Below the pieces are notes generated by a model. It searched no databases. It saw only the letters and a program-made list of their open reading frames with translations, and was not told the DNA's origin. From contig CP027224.1 in the NCBI GenBank assembly GCA_002973635.1, forward strand, positions 4,040,501 to 4,104,500: a stretch of DNA of 64,000 bases, read 5' to 3'. A program made the position numbers and the translations under genes. This stretch comes from Lysinibacillus sp. B2A1 (GTDB lineage Bacteria; Bacillota; Bacilli; Bacillales_A; Planococcaceae). Shown piece by piece: positions 25,449 to 34,052 of this stretch (position 1 is the first letter of the stretch; each line of letters opens with the position of its first letter).

Positions 25449-25474
25449 AAAACGTCCATTCATTTGGGCGTTTT
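25449..25474. terminator. Terminator between the sigma operon and the SMR pair
   Basis: AAAACGTCC pairs with GGGCGTTTT (one G-T pair), with T on both strands. Confidence 0.75.
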
Positions 25475-25486
25475 CTTGTTGAGACA

Positions 25487-25822
25487 CTATGGTGTTGTTT
25501 GTTGTTGATCTCCACGATTTAGCAGAATGACGCCCCCAATAATCAAGACAATTCCTATAGCTGAGTATAGATTAAATAAATCTCCCCATATAACGATTCC
25601 CACAATTACTGTAAGTGCGGTTCCTACCCCAGACCATATCGCATATGCCAGACTCAGTGGTAATGTTCTCAAGCACAGTGATAACGAGAAAAACGAAAGC
25701 CCATATCCGAATGCAACCGCTATTGATGGACCTAAAATTGTAAATGCCTCTGAAAGTTTAAGCATTGTTGTCGCAAATACCTCACTAATAATCGATAACG
25801 TTAAAAACAGATAACCTCTCAA
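25487..25822 (-). CDS. Small multidrug resistance (SMR) subunit, EbrB-like
   Basis: The 111 residues form four membrane helices. The essential Glu of helix 1 is in LSIISEVFATTMLK, and AYAIWSGVGTALT in helix 3 is the SMR signature. It sits 14 nt after a second SMR gene, the paired arrangement of EbrAB/YkkCD, where the two act as an asymmetric dimer to export cationic drugs or guanidinium-like compounds against protons. Confidence 0.85.
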   Translation of the reverse strand: MRGYLFLTLSIISEVFATTMLKLSEAFTILGPSIAVAFGYGLSFFSLSLCLRTLPLSLAYAIWSGVGTALTVIVGIVIWGDLFNLYSAIGIVLIIGGVILLNRGDQQQTTP

Positions 25823-25836
25823 TTGTTTATTCCTCC

Positions 25837-26163
25837 TTAATGACCGCCACCAGCAAGATTAAGAACAATTACACCAATAATAATAAATAACATTCCATAA
25901 AGTTTTTTTCGATTCATTAATTCCTTATAAAAGATTACACCAACGATGGCTGTTAGTGCCGTTCCCACTCCAGCCCATATCGCATATGCAGTACCGATGG
26001 CTAAGGATTGCAATGTTAGGGAAAGAAAATAAAAAGCTGTACCATATCCAACTACGACACCAATAGACGGTAGTATACGTTTAAAGCCATCTGTTTGTTT
26101 TAACATTGAGCTGGCAAAAACCTCTGAGGTGATTGCAATAAATAGAAAACCAAAAGTATTCAT
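25837..26163 (-). CDS. Small multidrug resistance (SMR) subunit, EbrA-like
   Basis: The 108 residues form four helices, with the conserved Glu in AITSEVFASSMLK and AYAIWAGVGTALTAIVG in helix 3. It is the first gene of the pair. The 60 nt before it (GGAGGGACAA site) show no guanidine riboswitch. Confidence 0.85.
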   Translation of the reverse strand: MNTFGFLFIAITSEVFASSMLKQTDGFKRILPSIGVVVGYGTAFYFLSLTLQSLAIGTAYAIWAGVGTALTAIVGVIFYKELMNRKKLYGMLFIIIGVIVLNLAGGGH

Positions 26164-26234
26164 GTTTGATTGTCCCTCCTAACCCACTGTTTTAAAGATA
26201 GCCTCTGTTATACCTTATTTATTCCGTAAATAAA

Positions 26235-26265
26235 AGACCCAAGGAGCATTCTACTCTTAGGGTCT
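26235..26265 (-). terminator. Terminator of the YozG/DUF2975 pair
   Basis: AGACCC...GGGTCT, continued by AAGGAG/CTCTTA, with a TTTTATTT tail on the minus strand. Confidence 0.7.
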
Positions 26266-26481
26266 CTATGATTCCTCATCCTCTACATATTCTAGAATAT
26301 CTCCTGGTTGACATCCCAGTGCCCTACAGATCGCATTTAATGTAGAGAAACGCACGGCACGAACCTTTCCCGTTTTTAAATTGGATAGATTGACAATCGA
26401 CACATCTACTTTTTCTGCTAGCTCACTTAGCTGCATTTTCCGATCAGCAAGCATTCGGTCTAATCGAATAATTATTGTCAT
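26266..26481 (-). CDS. Small Xre/Cro-type HTH regulator (YozG-like)
   Basis: The 71 residues are almost wholly a helix-turn-helix: MQLSELAEKVDVSIVNLSN, then FSTLNAICRALGCQPGDIL. Such proteins typically follow a DUF2975 membrane protein gene, as here (12 nt). It likely regulates its own operon. Confidence 0.85.
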   Translation of the reverse strand: MTIIIRLDRMLADRKMQLSELAEKVDVSIVNLSNLKTGKVRAVRFSTLNAICRALGCQPGDILEYVEDEES

Positions 26482-26492
26482 TTTTTCACTTC

Positions 26493-27131
26493 CTAAGCTG
26501 TTGCATCATATTCATCTTGTAAAAACGCTCCATATCGGAATACACGTGCAATCGTCCAAATGACTAATCCACATAGTAGAAGTGTCCAATTAACGCCAGT
26601 AAATTGATAAGCCACCCCTTTGATTAATCCCGTATCGACCAGCAATTCCGCTAACTTAAATTGTTCAAAAATGGTATAGGCTACATACGTACGGAATGCA
26701 CTGACTGTTAAGCTTAAAAAAACGATAGCATAAGCAATCCATTCCATTTTTCTACTATTTGTACCTGAAAAAATAATTCCTTTACTTAAGTTACTTAACA
26801 CATTTCTGACTTGCACAACGATAAATAATAATAGAGCTATGTATATTGTAGCAGTAAATAGTAATCTCAAGACAATCAATTTGGAAAATTGAAAATCATC
26901 TGCTACTTTATTGGCTAATACGATTTCCAAGCCCTCAAAGTTAATAGACGCAGCAATCTGCCCATGTACCAGTATATTATTTACTTCCTTTTCCGTCACT
27001 ACAATTACTGCTACCAAAAGAACACCTATCATTGTTAGCGCAAAAATCATCAGAACCATAATAATGGTGAAAATTGTACGTAATCCTTTTGTTAACAATC
27101 GAAATTCCTTACTTTGGATTGTTTGCTCCAT
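26493..27131 (-). CDS. DUF2975 membrane protein
   Basis: The 212 residues carry four membrane spans (about 15-40, 80-102, 125-147, 175-197). The short motif NLSKGIIFSGTNSRKM between spans 2 and 3 is typical of DUF2975 proteins (YoaS-like). The family is normally encoded with a small Xre regulator, as seen here. The biochemical role is unknown; a sensor or modulator of the regulator is a reasonable guess. Confidence 0.75.
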   Translation of the reverse strand: MEQTIQSKEFRLLTKGLRTIFTIIMVLMIFALTMIGVLLVAVIVVTEKEVNNILVHGQIAASINFEGLEIVLANKVADDFQFSKLIVLRLLFTATIYIALLLFIVVQVRNVLSNLSKGIIFSGTNSRKMEWIAYAIVFLSLTVSAFRTYVAYTIFEQFKLAELLVDTGLIKGVAYQFTGVNWTLLLCGLVIWTIARVFRYGAFLQDEYDATA

Positions 27132-27237
27132 AATAAAGCATCCCCTTTCTTATTATTTAGTATACATAGTATTTTATTTTTTTCAATAATTATTTAATGT
27201 TTATCATTAATTAATTATTATTTAAAATTAATAAAAA

Positions 27238-27266
27238 CTAGAAAAGAAATACACTGTCTTTTCTAG
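27238..27266. terminator. Terminator of the ABC importer operon
   Basis: CTAGAAAAGA and TCTTTTCTAG pair over 10 bp; TTTTTA follows on the minus strand. Confidence 0.8.
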
Positions 27267-27275
27267 CTTTTATGA

Positions 27276-28805
27276 TTATTTGTATTTTAGTAATTGAGCC
27301 TTTATTAAATAGTCCCGTGCAACATTTACAATATTTTCACCTTCTACATTGACCTGATAATTCATTTCGCGCATTTCATCATCAGTGATGTGATCTGCCA
27401 GCTTATTTAAAGCTTTTTCTACGTCAGGATATTTTTCAATTGTTTCTTTTCTAAGTAGAGGTGCACCTTGATAAGGCGGGAACAGCTCTTTATCATCTGC
27501 CAACACATGCAAATTGTATTGACGTATTTCACTATCGGTAGAGTATGCATCTAATAAATCAATATTCCCAGATTGAATTGCTTGGTATCTTAGCTTTGGC
27601 TCCATTGTTGTAATATTCGCAAGTGTAATGCCATAGCGTTTTTGAATACCTATATAGCCATCTTCTCGATCATTAAATTCCAATGTAAAGCCTGCTTTTA
27701 TAGATTCTTGAATCGGCTTAAGGTCAGAAATTGCTTGCAAATGGTAGGCTTCAGCCATTTCTTTGGAAACTGCTAAAGTATACGTATTATTGTATTTCAT
27801 TGGACTTAACATCACCATTTCAAATTGCTTCATCATTCCTTCTTTAGCCTGATTATAGACATCTTCTTGATTGTTATTGACCGCTTCCTCTTTTAAAAAT
27901 TCTGAAATAGCCGTTCCTGTAAACTCAGGATAGATATCAATACTGCCTGATTTTAGTGCATTAAATACAAAGGAAGTCTTTCCAAGACCAGGTTTTAATT
28001 GTACCTTCAGGTCTGTTTCCTGCTCAATAAGTAATTTATACATATTAATGAGTATTTCAGGCTCCGATCCCAGCTTTCCAGCAATCACAATCTCCTCTTT
28101 TTCTGTGTTGTTTAGCAATGGTAAAATGATCATGAATAATGCCAAAATACTAATCATAGTTAGGGCTGTCATCGTTTTTCTAAATGACAAAAATTCTAAT
28201 TTTTTTAGTAAAAAATCGAAAACTAGTGCTAATATTGCTGCGGGTATAGCACCTAAAAGTAGCAGAGATGTATTATTTCGATCAATACCAAGAAGAATAA
28301 TATCCCCCAATCCTCCAGCACCAATTAAGGCTGCTAATGTTGCTGTTCCAACAATTAATACCATTGCTGTTCGAATGCCTGCCATAATAACAGGCATGGC
28401 AAGTGGCAATTCTACTTTTAATAGCCGTTTTCTTGTATTCATTCCCATCGCCATCGCTGCCTCTTTTAAAGATGGCTCTACCTCATTAATACCCGTATAA
28501 GTGTTTCTTAATATTGGAAGAAGAGCATAGGCCACTAAGGCAATAATGGCAGGTACTTTTCCAATGCCAAACAGAGGTATTAATAAGCCAAGTAACGCTA
28601 GTGAAGGAATTGTTTGAAGGACCGCACTGACCCCAATAATAGTTTCTGCTATTTTCCTTTTATTTGTTAAATAAATACCTAATGGAATGGCGATGATCAC
28701 GGCAAAAAATAGCGCTATAAAGGATATTTGTATATGTTCCAGTAATGCTGCCGCTAACTGTCCCTTACGCTCATGAAACATCTCAAAAATATTAGCCATG
28801 TCCAT
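27276..28805 (-). CDS. ABC importer permease fused to substrate-binding domain (OpuC/EgtU type)
   Basis: The 509 residues hold a BPD_transp permease with about six spans in 1-215, with EAAMAMGMNTRKRLLKVELP as the ATPase-contact loop. A seventh hydrophobic segment leads to an extracellular OpuAC-like binding domain at about 235-509 (IVIAGKLGSEPEILINMY, then SGSIDIYPEFTGTAI). This fused layout is known in betaine/carnitine importers and in EgtU, the ergothioneine importer of streptococci. Ligand residues cannot be assigned by eye. It overlaps the ATPase gene by 14 nt. Confidence 0.85.
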   Translation of the reverse strand: MDMANIFEMFHERKGQLAAALLEHIQISFIALFFAVIIAIPLGIYLTNKRKIAETIIGVSAVLQTIPSLALLGLLIPLFGIGKVPAIIALVAYALLPILRNTYTGINEVEPSLKEAAMAMGMNTRKRLLKVELPLAMPVIMAGIRTAMVLIVGTATLAALIGAGGLGDIILLGIDRNNTSLLLLGAIPAAILALVFDFLLKKLEFLSFRKTMTALTMISILALFMIILPLLNNTEKEEIVIAGKLGSEPEILINMYKLLIEQETDLKVQLKPGLGKTSFVFNALKSGSIDIYPEFTGTAISEFLKEEAVNNNQEDVYNQAKEGMMKQFEMVMLSPMKYNNTYTLAVSKEMAEAYHLQAISDLKPIQESIKAGFTLEFNDREDGYIGIQKRYGITLANITTMEPKLRYQAIQSGNIDLLDAYSTDSEIRQYNLHVLADDKELFPPYQGAPLLRKETIEKYPDVEKALNKLADHITDDEMREMNYQVNVEGENIVNVARDYLIKAQLLKYK

Positions 28806-29745
28806 GCCCTCTTTCTAAAGAATCCTTCGCTAAATACTGCAGCATAGATACTCTTGTTACCATACCAATCAGTTTTCCATTCTCTTGAACACCTAAACTG
28901 TCAACTTGTGCTAGTTTTTCAAGAATTGTAGCGAATGAATCATTGATAAAAATGATACCATCTAGCTTATTTGACGCAATGATTGGTTGCATGACTATAT
29001 GAATATCAAAGGGTTTGTACACATTGTTTAAGCCGATAAACTGTCGGACAAAATCATTCACAGGGTTTTGAACAATTTCTTGAGGTGTGCCAATTTGAAC
29101 AATTTTACCATCCTTCATCACACATATTCGATCCCCTAATTTAAGTGCCTCCTGCATGTCATGGGATACAAAAACGATTGTTTTTTGTATAGAACGCTGC
29201 ATATCCAATAAATCGTCCTGCAGCTTTGTACGGCTTATTGGATCTAACGCACTGAAAGGCTCATCCATTAAAATAATCTCTGGGTCAGCCGCTAAGGCGC
29301 GAATAACTCCAACCCTTTGCTGTTCGCCACCTGATAACTCCTTTGGCTTACGCTGACGATATGTTTCAGGCTCAAGCCCAACCATCTCCAATAATTCTTT
29401 AACCCGCTTTTGGATTTTCGTTTTACCCCAGTTCTTTAATTCAGGCACAACTGCTATATTTTCTTCTATCGTCATATGTGGGAAAAGGGCAATTTGTTGT
29501 AATACATAGCCAATATTCCAGCGTAACTCATGAATATTATAGTCGCTTATTCTTTTGTCATTTATCCAGATAGTTCCTTCAGTTAAAGAAATTAATCGGT
29601 TAATCATTTTCAATAATGTAGTTTTGCCACATCCGCTTGGACCGATAATAACAAAAAATTCGCCCTTCTTAATTTCTACGTTCAGTGCTTTAACAGCCGT
29701 ATGGTTGTTACCATATTTTTTTGAGACATTGTCAAATGTTATCAT
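28792..29745 (-). CDS. ABC transporter ATP-binding protein with C-terminal CBS region (OpuCA/EgtV type)
   Basis: The 317 residues show Walker A GPSGCGKTTLL, Q-loop VLQQIALFPHMT, signature LSGGEQQRVG, Walker B IILMDEPFSALD and His in FVSHDMQEA. Residues about 250-310 form what looks like one CBS motif, a known sensor of ionic strength in OpuA-like systems. The gene is first in its operon (AGGAGATG site). The upstream 290 nt (29746-30038) hold promoter sequence only and no gene. Confidence 0.9.
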   Translation of the reverse strand: MITFDNVSKKYGNNHTAVKALNVEIKKGEFFVIIGPSGCGKTTLLKMINRLISLTEGTIWINDKRISDYNIHELRWNIGYVLQQIALFPHMTIEENIAVVPELKNWGKTKIQKRVKELLEMVGLEPETYRQRKPKELSGGEQQRVGVIRALAADPEIILMDEPFSALDPISRTKLQDDLLDMQRSIQKTIVFVSHDMQEALKLGDRICVMKDGKIVQIGTPQEIVQNPVNDFVRQFIGLNNVYKPFDIHIVMQPIIASNKLDGIIFINDSFATILEKLAQVDSLGVQENGKLIGMVTRVSMLQYLAKDSLERGHGHG

Positions 29746-30038
29746 CTGTCATCTCCTTTTGAATTTGCTATTGAAAGCCTAGTCCTAGTTACATTGTTTC
29801 CCCCCTTTATATTTCACAACCTAAAGCCATTTCAAACATTTACCACTTTAACATTATTTCATCCAGAATATCTCTTGTTAATCGTTATTTAAAAGCGTTT
29901 CTTTTCAACAGTTAATATCTTTAAAGGTTAATAATACCATTTCTTCTTAAATTGTGCCTGTCTCTTATAATCGGAAATTGACGTTTAATTGCCACTTATG
30001 AGAAGATAAAAAAAATAGAAATCGAGAGGTAGTGAAGT

Positions 30039-31442
30039 ATGAACAATGGATTTCAATTTATGCCTATCAGCCAACTGGCTGAAAGATTTCCTGAAGACTC
30101 TTGGTGGGCAAAGTTTTACAAGGATTTTAGCGATGATGATATTGCTGCTTATTATGAAGGCGATTTAACACTCCCTTTCCTTGATTTGGATTGGGGCAAG
30201 CCCTTCCCAGAACAAGAAAATACAATCACCATTTTTATTGGTGGTAATTTCACGGTAGACAATCTCTACAATGCAGGGACAGACGGGGCTATAGGGCTAA
30301 CCGTGATGGGCAATTTGACTGCTAAAAATATAGCTGTAGGTGGTCAAGAAATCTACGTACACGGTCATTTGAAGGTTGAAGGTATTTTGAGCGGCTCCTA
30401 TAATCACGGTGAAACGATTGTGAAAGGCAATCTTCATGCAACGGTTTTAGTTCAGGATGACGAGTATCGCTTCAAAGTAGATGGACAGAAGTGGTTAAAG
30501 TGTCTAGTAAACATTTGGTATGGAGATGGTGTTTTTCAGGACCTTCCCGTAAAGATTCAGGATGTGTTAATCGAAGAGGTATTTCTGAACATGGATGACG
30601 ACGATGATGAGGATGACGATGAGATTGGGTTTTCATTCGATACACTCGTCAGAATTCTTAAAGAAGGACGTTCTCCACTTACTAATCTAAACGGAATCCA
30701 TCAAACAAAGAAAACAGCCCCTTTATATTTTACGCATAATAATATAGATGAAGAAAATATTCGAAAGCTGACACAATGTATTCTTATGTCAGAAGATACA
30801 TCTACTTTTAATTTTGAGGAGCAAGGTGTGCATTTTACAGTTCAGCGGGAGCAGATAGATGAAGATGGAGACAAACGCAACGACAATGTTTACCTGAAAA
30901 CTTCGCAATACCATTATTTTATCTGGCTCAACGAAGATCAATCCATTTCCCTATTGAGAAAAACCTTAGATGAGGGAGCCGAGTGGATGGTCATTATGGA
31001 AGTACCACAGGATGATTTATCAGATTTGAAGGCTTACTGGATTTTGCTATTGACCTCTGTAAATGTAGCGGAGCTTTATTTACGGGACATCGAAATCCAA
31101 TACGTGGAGGATATTTTGCAGCATCCAGAAATTCAAGCACTAGATGATGATAATGATGGTTTCTGGGACGATTCCAAATATTACAGCTTCCGTCAATCGT
31201 ATATTGATGAAGAAGGTGACTTTATACACGCTCGAGTTGAAATTATGACTCCTGACGAAACGTATTATTTTTATACACTTGACAATCAATCCTATGTTTC
31301 ACGATACTATCAACCTCCTAACTACTATGGTAGCCTAGATATTTCTTTTTTGGATGCTAGACGCTGGGAGGCTTCCGAACAATATTTCGAGGGTTTCAAA
31401 CAGTTTATGTCCAAGAAAGTGTCAAACCAAGCTAGGAACTAA
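30039..31442 (+). CDS. Acidic protein with bactofilin-like beta-solenoid segment
   Basis: The 467 residues have no signal peptide. Residues about 65-130 carry repeated short strands (IFIGGNFTVDNLYNAG, MGNLTAKNIAVGG, HGHLKVEGILSG, VKGNLHATVL). The spacing suggests a parallel beta-helix as in bactofilin-like proteins. A very acidic linker follows near 188-198 (Asp/Glu only for 11 residues). The remaining 270 residues are not recognised. The gene stands alone. Architecture is reminiscent of immunity-type proteins that accompany polymorphic toxins, but that is a guess. Confidence 0.6.
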   Translation: MNNGFQFMPISQLAERFPEDSWWAKFYKDFSDDDIAAYYEGDLTLPFLDLDWGKPFPEQENTITIFIGGNFTVDNLYNAGTDGAIGLTVMGNLTAKNIAVGGQEIYVHGHLKVEGILSGSYNHGETIVKGNLHATVLVQDDEYRFKVDGQKWLKCLVNIWYGDGVFQDLPVKIQDVLIEEVFLNMDDDDDEDDDEIGFSFDTLVRILKEGRSPLTNLNGIHQTKKTAPLYFTHNNIDEENIRKLTQCILMSEDTSTFNFEEQGVHFTVQREQIDEDGDKRNDNVYLKTSQYHYFIWLNEDQSISLLRKTLDEGAEWMVIMEVPQDDLSDLKAYWILLLTSVNVAELYLRDIEIQYVEDILQHPEIQALDDDNDGFWDDSKYYSFRQSYIDEEGDFIHARVEIMTPDETYYFYTLDNQSYVSRYYQPPNYYGSLDISFLDARRWEASEQYFEGFKQFMSKKVSNQARN

Positions 31443-31542
31443 TTGACACAAATGACGTTCTATTAATGATGGAATCTATTTAAACAGCTCTTTATTTCTC
31501 TTGCACTCTTTGCAATAATTAGAGATAGCTAAACTTTGATAG

Positions 31543-31586
31543 AAAGGAGGGAGATGTTGTAATCCACCAACATCAATGAAACCATG
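31543..31586 (+). promoter_or_regulatory. Leader with hairpin between ribosome site and start, plus a 3-codon upstream frame
   Basis: A perfect AAGGAGGG (31543-31550) lies 33 nt before the glucosaminidase ATG, too far for normal use. Between them GATGTTG (31553-31559) and CAACATC (31568-31574) can pair and bring the site close. An ATG at 31576 opens a frame of three codons whose TGA overlaps the gene's ATG. Confidence 0.5.
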
Positions 31587-32342
31587 AAATACTTCATAAA
31601 TTTCTTCAAAGGTCTAATGATTGCTACTATCGTTATTTGTATTTCGTTTTTTATGGTAACGCAGCTATTCAATACGCGTGAAACCACAGTTCCTGAAGTT
31701 GTGGATGATCGTCCAAGCGTAGAAGAATTTATTGGCTCTATTGCAGAAACTGCACGAAAACTTGGAGCTGATAATGATTTATACGCATCTGTTATGATTG
31801 CACAAGCCATTTTAGAAAGTGAGCATGGTCAAAGTGGACTTGGCGCTGCACCTAATAACAATTTATTTGGGATGAAAGGTCGTTACCAAAATAACTCAGT
31901 AACACTTGAAACATCTGAGGACGATGGTTCTGGTAACATGACAACTGTGATGGCTGAATTTCGCAAATATCCTTCCTATGAAGAATCCATGAAAGACTAT
32001 GTAAAATTATTGCGTAACGGTGTCTCCTGGAATAAAGACTTCTATGCAGGAGTATTTAAAAGCAATACAAAATCCTATACAGATGCTACTAATTTTTTAA
32101 CAGGTTCTTATGCAACAGATTCCAAATACAATGAAAAACTCAATACAGTCATTGCAAAATATGATCTAAATCAATACGATAGTCCTGTAAAAAATAAAAA
32201 AACGATTACCGTAACAGACGGTGATTCTCTTACGCATATTGCGGAGGCACATAAAGTGAAAGTAACATCCCTTAAACAATGGAATCAGCTCCGATCTGAT
32301 AAAATCGAAGCAGGCCAAGAATTAAATATTTATCAATATTAA
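31584..32342 (+). CDS. N-acetylglucosaminidase (GH73) with C-terminal LysM
   Basis: The 252 residues have an N-terminal membrane anchor or uncleaved signal (10-28). The GH73 lysozyme-like domain spans about 45-198 with the catalytic Glu in AQAILESEHGQSGLG (Glu78). One LysM repeat at 207-251 (VTDGDSLTHIAEAHKVKV) binds peptidoglycan. It cleaves glycan strands at the cell surface, as LytG-type enzymes do. The ATG lacks an adjacent ribosome site. Confidence 0.85.
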   Translation: MKYFINFFKGLMIATIVICISFFMVTQLFNTRETTVPEVVDDRPSVEEFIGSIAETARKLGADNDLYASVMIAQAILESEHGQSGLGAAPNNNLFGMKGRYQNNSVTLETSEDDGSGNMTTVMAEFRKYPSYEESMKDYVKLLRNGVSWNKDFYAGVFKSNTKSYTDATNFLTGSYATDSKYNEKLNTVIAKYDLNQYDSPVKNKKTITVTDGDSLTHIAEAHKVKVTSLKQWNQLRSDKIEAGQELNIYQY

Positions 32343-32389
32343 AATCTCCACGCTACTTTGGGACACACCCTTTGTGGCATGGAGATTTT
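32341..32389 (+). terminator. Terminator after the glucosaminidase gene
   Basis: AAAATCTCCA and TGGAGATTTT pair perfectly with a long loop; T run follows. Confidence 0.8.
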
Positions 32390-32448
32390 TAATAATATCT
32401 TCTTTTATATACATGTATAGCAACAATACAAATAGAAACTTTCAAAAA

Positions 32449-32829
32449 TTACTGATTCGTCAATCTTTGAATCACCGTTTCTATTTCAAAAACACGTTTA
32501 TTTAATGCACCCGTTCTATCCTCTACTTGATGAGCGATTTTTTCGGTGAAATTTCCTAAATGCTCAACAATATTTTTCTGAAGTTCAGCTTGTCCAGCCT
32601 TCAGTTCCTGTACATCACTTTCAATTTTATCTAAGCGCTGTTCAATACCGTCAAAACGATTATCCATTCCATCTAATCTCTTGTCTATTTCATCAAATCG
32701 TTTATCCATTCCATCTAATCTCTTGTCTATTTCATCAAATCGTTTATCCATTCCATCTAATCGTTGATTAATCGGTGCTAACTCTTCCCTTAAAACGGAA
32801 CGTAATAATTCTTTTAAATCTGTGTCCAA
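32449..32829 (-). CDS. Coiled-coil protein with heptad-type tandem repeats
   Basis: The 126 residues are helical throughout. Residues 24-70 repeat RLDGMDKRFDEIDK, a 14-residue unit (two heptads), followed by a further coiled coil to the end. There is no signal or membrane segment. Such proteins oligomerise; no function can be assigned. TTG start, 8 nt after AGGAGGAG. A TATACT box lies about 35 nt upstream. Confidence 0.7.
   Translation of the reverse strand: MDTDLKELLRSVLREELAPINQRLDGMDKRFDEIDKRLDGMDKRFDEIDKRLDGMDNRFDGIEQRLDKIESDVQELKAGQAELQKNIVEHLGNFTEKIAHQVEDRTGALNKRVFEIETVIQRLTNQ
32665..32762. repeat. 42-bp direct repeat inside the coiled-coil gene
   Basis: Two identical 42-bp copies (32665-32706, 32707-32748) are followed by a 14-bp partial copy. 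Each encodes 14 residues, so copy-number change keeps the frame and the heptad phase. Confidence 0.85.
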
Positions 32830-33064
32830 TACATCTCCTCCTTTCCTTTAACTTTTGACTTTAGTATAGCATAAAATAATCCCATTCTAACTATCTATTA
32901 TTAACAATTCACAGGAATAAAATACCAATATTATCCGCTGGAATTTAACTATATCTATCAACGTTGTATACTGCGTGACACCAAGGATCTACCACGTTCT
33001 TTGTATGTTTTTTTGCACCCCCTTTTCATCTCATCACCCCATAGTTTTATGAAAACAAAAAAAA

Positions 33065-33096
33065 AGATGCACTCTGTTTGTATACAGAAGACATCT
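33065..33096 (-). terminator. Terminator of the murein-peptide operon
   Basis: AGATG/CATCT with an inner CTGT/ACAG stem, then nine T on the minus strand. It lies 140 nt past the YkfC-like gene. The stretch 32830-33232 holds no convincing gene. Confidence 0.75.
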
Positions 33097-33232
33097 AATA
33101 AATGATTGGAAACTAAATCAATTTCACCTTGGCGTAATTGTAACTGCCGCTTTGCTTTCGATACAAAAAACATTTGCTGAATGAAGCTAAACAATTGCTC
33201 CATTTCACTTCACCACGTTCATTAAAATATAA

Positions 33233-34048
33233 TTAATTAAATAAGCTACCGACAGCAGCAAGTGTTGTAGCTAAGTCTTTACGATAAAGCGGATGTTGGC
33301 TATCCAAACTATTTATACTTACCTCACTCCCACCAAGTGAAGAATGAATATAAAGACTATCCCCCATATATAAGGCCATATGTCCTGGAAAATATAATAG
33401 ATCGCCCTTTTGCAGGTGCTCAAAAGATATTTGTTTAATCGGAAACCCATCAACAATTTTAGCATCTCGGTAAATCCGTACTCCATTTAGCATATAAGCC
33501 ATTGAACAAAGCCCTGAACAATCAATACCTAAAGGAGATTTACCTCCCCAGCGGTAGGGAGTAGCTAAATAGCTAAGCGCTGTTTGCACAACATTTTCTC
33601 GGAATTGGGAGTCTGATAATTTATTTTTAGCAACTTTTGGTTGAAGCCATTTTCTTCGTGCATATCCTATTTCACCAGACGCTATTTGTATAGCCACCCA
33701 CTCTGGGTCGTTCACTTCGATTGATAAAGATCGTACAATTGAACCTTTTACGAGCGTCATTATTTTGCTACTTTGAATTCGCGGATATTGTAGAATATCT
33801 GCGAAGTTTTGAATAATGTAATGGTTGGCTTCTTGTAGCCAAGCGTTTGTTTTATCCTCGTCCGCAATTAAATATTTTTTCTGGCAAAACCCCTCATATC
33901 GATAGGCTGTTTGTACACGTACCCAATTAGCATCTATGTTGGCAATGATCTGTACAGGCATGCCATTAAGTACCTCATCCACCAATTCGGATTCTTCCTG
34001 TGGTATGGCATGTAAATTTGCAATCATTGCTGTCACAACAGCATTCAT
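33233..34048 (-). CDS. ykfC: YkfC-type NlpC/P60 endopeptidase with SH3-like domains
   Basis: The 271 residues begin with two SH3-like segments (about 1-60 and 90-135). The NlpC/P60 domain follows with Cys177 (GIDCSGLCSMAY), His223 (PGHMALYMG) and His235. There is no signal peptide, so it acts inside the cell. YkfC cuts gamma-D-Glu-L-diamino acid bonds in imported murein peptides with a free N terminus. Last gene of the cluster, 4 nt after the hydrolase gene, with an AAGGGAGTG site. Confidence 0.85.
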   Translation of the reverse strand: MNAVVTAMIANLHAIPQEESELVDEVLNGMPVQIIANIDANWVRVQTAYRYEGFCQKKYLIADEDKTNAWLQEANHYIIQNFADILQYPRIQSSKIMTLVKGSIVRSLSIEVNDPEWVAIQIASGEIGYARRKWLQPKVAKNKLSDSQFRENVVQTALSYLATPYRWGGKSPLGIDCSGLCSMAYMLNGVRIYRDAKIVDGFPIKQISFEHLQKGDLLYFPGHMALYMGDSLYIHSSLGGSEVSINSLDSQHPLYRKDLATTLAAVGSLFN

Positions 34049-34052
34049 TTGA

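Noticed and set aside
25837..26234. Guanidine (ykkC) riboswitch before the paired SMR exporters
   Set aside because: The 60-100 nt upstream lack the conserved ykkC blocks. Only a terminator of the neighbouring operon is there.
27276..29745. Naming the importer an ergothioneine transporter (EgtUV)
   Set aside because: The fused layout fits, but betaine, choline and bile-type importers share it, and ligand-binding residues cannot be judged by eye.
32958..33203. Open frame of 81 codons on the minus strand after the YkfC-like gene
   Set aside because: It runs straight through a strong terminator with nine T, has a weak ribosome site, and the encoded sequence shows no domain.
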